Shown here piece by piece: positions 32,032-33,829 of a DNA stretch of 33,829 nt. The notes under the pieces were generated by a model. It made no database searches and was not told where the DNA came from. It saw only the letters and a program-made list of their open reading frames with translations. A program made the translations under genes and the position numbers. Position 1 is the first letter of the stretch. Each line of letters opens with the position of its first letter. The DNA is taken from assembly GCA_009781915.1 (NCBI GenBank), contig WQUW01000015.1:1-33829 (forward strand), read 5' to 3'. Origin of the DNA: Treponema sp. (GTDB lineage Bacteria > Spirochaetota > Spirochaetia > Treponematales > Breznakiellaceae).

Positions 32032-33829
32032 TTAAAAGCCGCTGCCAGTAACCGTTACGCCGGGAACCGGGGAGAATACTCCGCCGGGAAAGCTTATGGC
32101 GCTCTGCCCGCCGCTTGCTCCCCATCTTATCACCCCCGGCGGATTAGACGATAAATTGGTCACCGAACCCGCGGCATATGTTCCCGTAGAATACCGCGCG
32201 ATCGTGCCGGTAAGGGCGTTCGGCTCTCTGTTGACAACGCCGTTCGGGCCTATTAACGGCAAGTTTCTTTGAGAAACCACCAAGCCGCCGGTAATCCTGA
32301 ACGTGCCATTAACGTGGGCGTTGATCGCCTGTCCTGTTGTAGCGCTTACAACACCGCTGCCGGAAACGGTAACGGCGGTGGCGGAAGTACTGGTAGAATG
32401 AATCGCTGTGCCGGTAGTCGCCCTTACCTGTCCTCCCGAAACGGTAACGGAGCCGCCTGTAGAGAGAATTGTCTGAGCGTTGCCTTCCGCGCTTACAACC
32501 CCGCCGGAAACAATAATTGTACTGTTTTCCCATGAGATATCAGCGTGAATTGCCCTATGCCCGCCGATAGAATTTATACTTCCAGCGGTAACGTTAAGCG
32601 TACCGTTACCCCGAACAGTTACAGCATTGGCAACATTCCAATGATCTAGAGTAGCGTTATAATTCGCGTTCCAGTTAACCGTAGAGTTTGCGCCGATATC
32701 CAGAAAAATCTGTCTGTTCCCGTTATTCACCGCCCCGGTGCCTTGGCTGGTTATCGTTGTAGTTACACTTGCCGGCACTGCTAGTGTTCCGGACGCGCCT
32801 TCCGCTATAGTAATGGTGCTGTTTGTGGCGATTGACGCATCCCAAGGCACCCTGTCGCTGTTCCAAACTATTCTGTTGCCTACGCTAACACCTGAACGCG
32901 GGACAAAGATATTGTTCCGGTATCTTATGCCGGTTTCCCATCCGTTATTCAAGAACCAATGAACATTCGCCGAAGCAGGCAAAAATGATGCTGCCGGGAA
33001 AGCCGCTCCTGACGCATGAGAGCCGCCAAGGGCGTAGCCGATAATAGTGCCATTGGTAATAGTATTCGGAACTCTGTTGACAACGCCAACGCCGTAAAAA
33101 CCGGTTGCGTTAGGCGATTCCGCAATCACCAAGCCGCCGGTAATATTCAAGGCACCGGCAACGCTAATTGCCTGTCCCCCACTCCGATGACCGTATGCTC
33201 TTACAACCCCACCAGAAACGGTAACAGTACCGGAGGCATTTGTTGAAGCAATCGTTGCAGTAAACCACCCTTGCGGCCACGAACCGACAGATCCGCCTGA
33301 AACAAGGATTGTGCTATTAGAGGATGTATAGATTGCTCTGCTACTTAAAGATGGAACAGTTGGAAAACAATAGATATTACCATCGGCAACTTCAAGCGTG
33401 CCTGAACCCACAACAGTTACAGGAACAAAAGCACCACTAGTACCCATACTTCTAGTACTTCGATACCTCGCCCTCCAAACAACCCGCGCTCCTTCGCTGA
33501 TATTAAGCGTTATTGCCCTGTCTCCATTATCGACCCAGCCGGTACCTGCGCTGTTTATCGTTACCGTTGCGTTTTCGGGCACGATAAGCGTTCCGGCAGC
33601 GCCCGTGGCAATGGTAACCATTGCGCCGTTGGTAACTGCCGGCGGCGTGGCGCTGTTCCACGGGACGGTAACGGGCCCATTAAGCGTTACTGGCTGTGGC
33701 CCACTTGCAATCCCGGCCCGGTTGATAGAAATGTTTACCACTCCGGCAACCACATTGGTAAGCGTCAACGTTCGGGTATTCCCGGTGGTAGTTAACGTTC
33801 CCCTTGTCGCAGAGCCATTTACGGGAGTA
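32032..33829 (-). CDS. C-terminal part of a repetitive, probably secreted beta-structured protein (runs off right edge)
   Basis: The frame is open from the right edge, with no stop before TAA at 32034-32032, giving about 598 residues of a larger protein; the start is outside the window. Composition is rich in Gly, Ser, Thr, Val and Asn with almost no Cys or Lys, typical of surface beta-solenoids. Short strand motifs recur: ITGGLVI, VTVSGG, GSGTLEV, STIIVSGG. A module of about 265 residues occurs twice: TGAAGTLIVPENATVTI / EGASGTLAVPASVTTTI begin it, and VVNRVPNTITNGTI / VVNREPNALTGTI lie late in it. Pectate-lyase-like or adhesin repeats are possible. No autotransporter barrel or sorting signal is visible at the C-terminus (GVTVTGSGF). 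Confidence 0.75.
   Translation of the reverse strand, partial: TPVNGSATRGTLTTTGNTRTLTLTNVVAGVVNISINRAGIASGPQPVTLNGPVTVPWNSATPPAVTNGAMVTIATGAAGTLIVPENATVTINSAGTGWVDNGDRAITLNISEGARVVWRARYRSTRSMGTSGAFVPVTVVGSGTLEVADGNIYCFPTVPSLSSRAIYTSSNSTILVSGGSVGSWPQGWFTATIASTNASGTVTVSGGVVRAYGHRSGGQAISVAGALNITGGLVIAESPNATGFYGVGVVNRVPNTITNGTIIGYALGGSHASGAAFPAASFLPASANVHWFLNNGWETGIRYRNNIFVPRSGVSVGNRIVWNSDRVPWDASIATNSTITIAEGASGTLAVPASVTTTITSQGTGAVNNGNRQIFLDIGANSTVNWNANYNATLDHWNVANAVTVRGNGTLNVTAGSINSIGGHRAIHADISWENSTIIVSGGVVSAEGNAQTILSTGGSVTVSGGQVRATTGTAIHSTSTSATAVTVSGSGVVSATTGQAINAHVNGTFRITGGLVVSQRNLPLIGPNGVVNREPNALTGTIARYSTGTYAAGSVTNLSSNPPGVIRWGASGGQSAISFPGGVFSPVPGVTVTGSGF

Noticed and set aside
1-33829. tRNA or rRNA genes, attachment sites or a replication origin
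   Set aside because: No tRNA-like cloverleaf with a T-loop consensus, no rRNA segments, no integrase and no DnaA-box cluster were seen on reading; a computed scan was not possible.

Overview
This window looks like a chromosomal segment of a Treponema-like spirochete, probably one of the host- or gut-associated lineages. The strongest hints are a 1443-residue membrane-anchored coiled-coil protein of the kind seen in treponemes (SpiroCoCo-like), Rpn-family nuclease genes linked to palindromic repeats, a repetitive secreted protein, and generally GC-rich coding sequence. This assignment rests on gene content only, with no database search. No rRNA, tRNA or CRISPR array was seen.

Layout, left to right. 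(a) 1-189: the start of a minus-strand gene that runs off the edge, perhaps phage-tail/VgrG-like. (b) 271-531: an outer hairpin and a large inverted-repeat element (copy 1). (c) 595-3888: clpC followed by a fumarylacetoacetate-hydrolase-family gene. (d) 8478-3925, minus strand: a compact leuA-leuC-leuD-leuB operon for leucine synthesis from 2-ketoisovalerate. (e) 8637-16550: a LysR-type regulator, then a PfkB sugar (acid) kinase, a cysteine-type sulfatase, a complete tripartite tricarboxylate transporter (TctC, TctB, TctA) and a radical-SAM sulfatase maturase. (f) 16656-19083: a metallo-beta-lactamase-fold hydrolase, a TauE/SafE permease and a small membrane partner. (g) 19137-24195: an SDF-family symporter, purM, a TPR protein and a TraB-family protein. 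(h) 29866-24229, minus strand: a HAD phosphatase, the giant coiled-coil protein and a META-domain lipoprotein. (i) 29913-31912: three more copies of the inverted-repeat element interleaved with one broken and one intact Rpn-type nuclease gene. (j) 32032-33829, minus strand: the C-terminal part of a repetitive, probably secreted beta-structured protein.

Two parts deserve attention. The first is the block 9629-16550. It holds everything needed to import a small anionic substrate, remove sulfate inside an anaerobic cell (sulfatase plus its oxygen-independent maturase) and phosphorylate the product. Two transcription units in it share a 48-nt upstream module (41/48 identical at 9629-9676 and 12284-12331). 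A TauE-type anion exporter follows directly. The second is the Rpn/hairpin block. Four copies of a roughly 185-210 bp palindromic element are present, one with a perfect 61-bp inverted repeat. Two of them begin 4-5 nt after the stop codon of an Rpn-type gene, and the gene-element junctions are identical over 47 nt. This looks like a gene-plus-hairpin module that spreads or is exchanged as a unit.
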